A stretch of 64,000 nt of DNA from contig NZ_CP028129.1 in assembly GCF_004011095.1 (NCBI RefSeq), positions 1 through 64,000 of the forward strand. The letters run 5' to 3'. Below the pieces are notes generated by a model. That model saw only the letters and a program-made list of their open reading frames with translations, made no database searches and was not told the origin of the DNA. This DNA is from Rathayibacter rathayi. Lineage in GTDB: Bacteria; Actinomycetota; Actinomycetes; Actinomycetales; Microbacteriaceae. Below are positions 63,891 through 64,000 of this stretch, in pieces (the first letter of the stretch is position 1; the number at the start of each line of letters is the position of its first letter). The position numbers and the translations under genes are program-made.

Positions 63891-64000
63891 GTGGCATCCC
63901 ACCGGACAGGCGACACCCGGATCGTCGGGACGACGGTCGACGGCCGGTACACCATCGAGGAACTCATCGGCCGGGGCGGAATGGCCACCGTCTACCGGGC
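63891..64000 (+). CDS. Ser/Thr protein kinase, 5' end only
   Basis: GTG 63891 with AGGAGGA. The 36 visible residues end VDGRYTIEELIGRGGMATVY, the glycine-rich loop of PknB-type kinases. The gene runs past the window. Confidence 0.9.
   Translation, partial: MASHRTGDTRIVGTTVDGRYTIEELIGRGGMATVYR

Overview
The window is high-GC actinobacterial DNA. The gene set (DUF222-HNH protein, DUF7882 protein, DUF6458 membrane protein, Asp23, RNase J, a fused PutA, a secretion leader ending in VSVATPAAAAS) points to Microbacteriaceae, perhaps Rathayibacter or a relative. The family is well supported; the genus is a guess. I see no tRNA, rRNA, CRISPR array, prophage or insertion sequence.

Layout. 1-8.5 kb: a zinc-uptake ABC transporter and its Zur regulator, an asparaginase-like gene, a DoxX protein, a membrane esterase, an SDR/FAD-oxidoreductase pair, SRPBCC and NIPSNAP proteins and a Ppx/GppA remnant. 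Many of these carry single-base frameshifts. 8.6-10.1 kb: MmgE/PrpD. 10.2-14.7 kb: a complete glycopeptide-resistance cluster in the order vanH-vanA type ligase-vanX-vanR-vanS. 14.8-19.3 kb: putA with a divergent LysR regulator. 19.4-21.9 kb: a DUF222-HNH gene flanked by two wrecked GMC-oxidoreductase remnants. 21.9-26.5 kb: a threonate-type sugar-acid operon (GntR, four-carbon acid kinase, dehydrogenase, GntP permease). 26.7-30.6 kb: LysE exporter, polysaccharide deacetylase lipoprotein, rpmB-rpmG-rpsN, deoC. 30.7-38.4 kb: Asp23, TSUP permease, pyruvate oxidase, MFS exporter, an internally deleted amine oxidase coupled to an aldehyde dehydrogenase.

38.5-43.8 kb is the most unusual part. Two paralogous cassettes each hold a secreted tandem-repeat protein transcribed away from its own AraC-type regulator. 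A shared promoter motif lies at nearly the same distance from both secreted-protein starts. The second regulator is interrupted by a run of 14 G. One G fewer restores a full-length protein that aligns without gaps to its paralogue, so this looks like a phase-variable switch read in its OFF state, unless it is a sequencing error.

43.9-64 kb: DUF2945 protein, GlgX, an oxidoreductase, CspA, AI-2E-type transporter, lipid kinase, a hydrolase lacking its catalytic His, an AAA ATPase with an AT-rich palindrome upstream, RNase J, a RES/Xre toxin-antitoxin pair, a PPOX oxidoreductase, an EEP nuclease, an SRAP remnant, and the start of a Ser/Thr kinase.

Two families of short palindromic elements (three copies of one, two of the other) sit at gene 3' ends. 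At least nine short tandem repeats (13-20 bp units) lie mostly in gene-flanking DNA. Many shifted genes need one restored base, so sequencing deletions are a serious alternative to real decay, especially in the first 8.5 kb.
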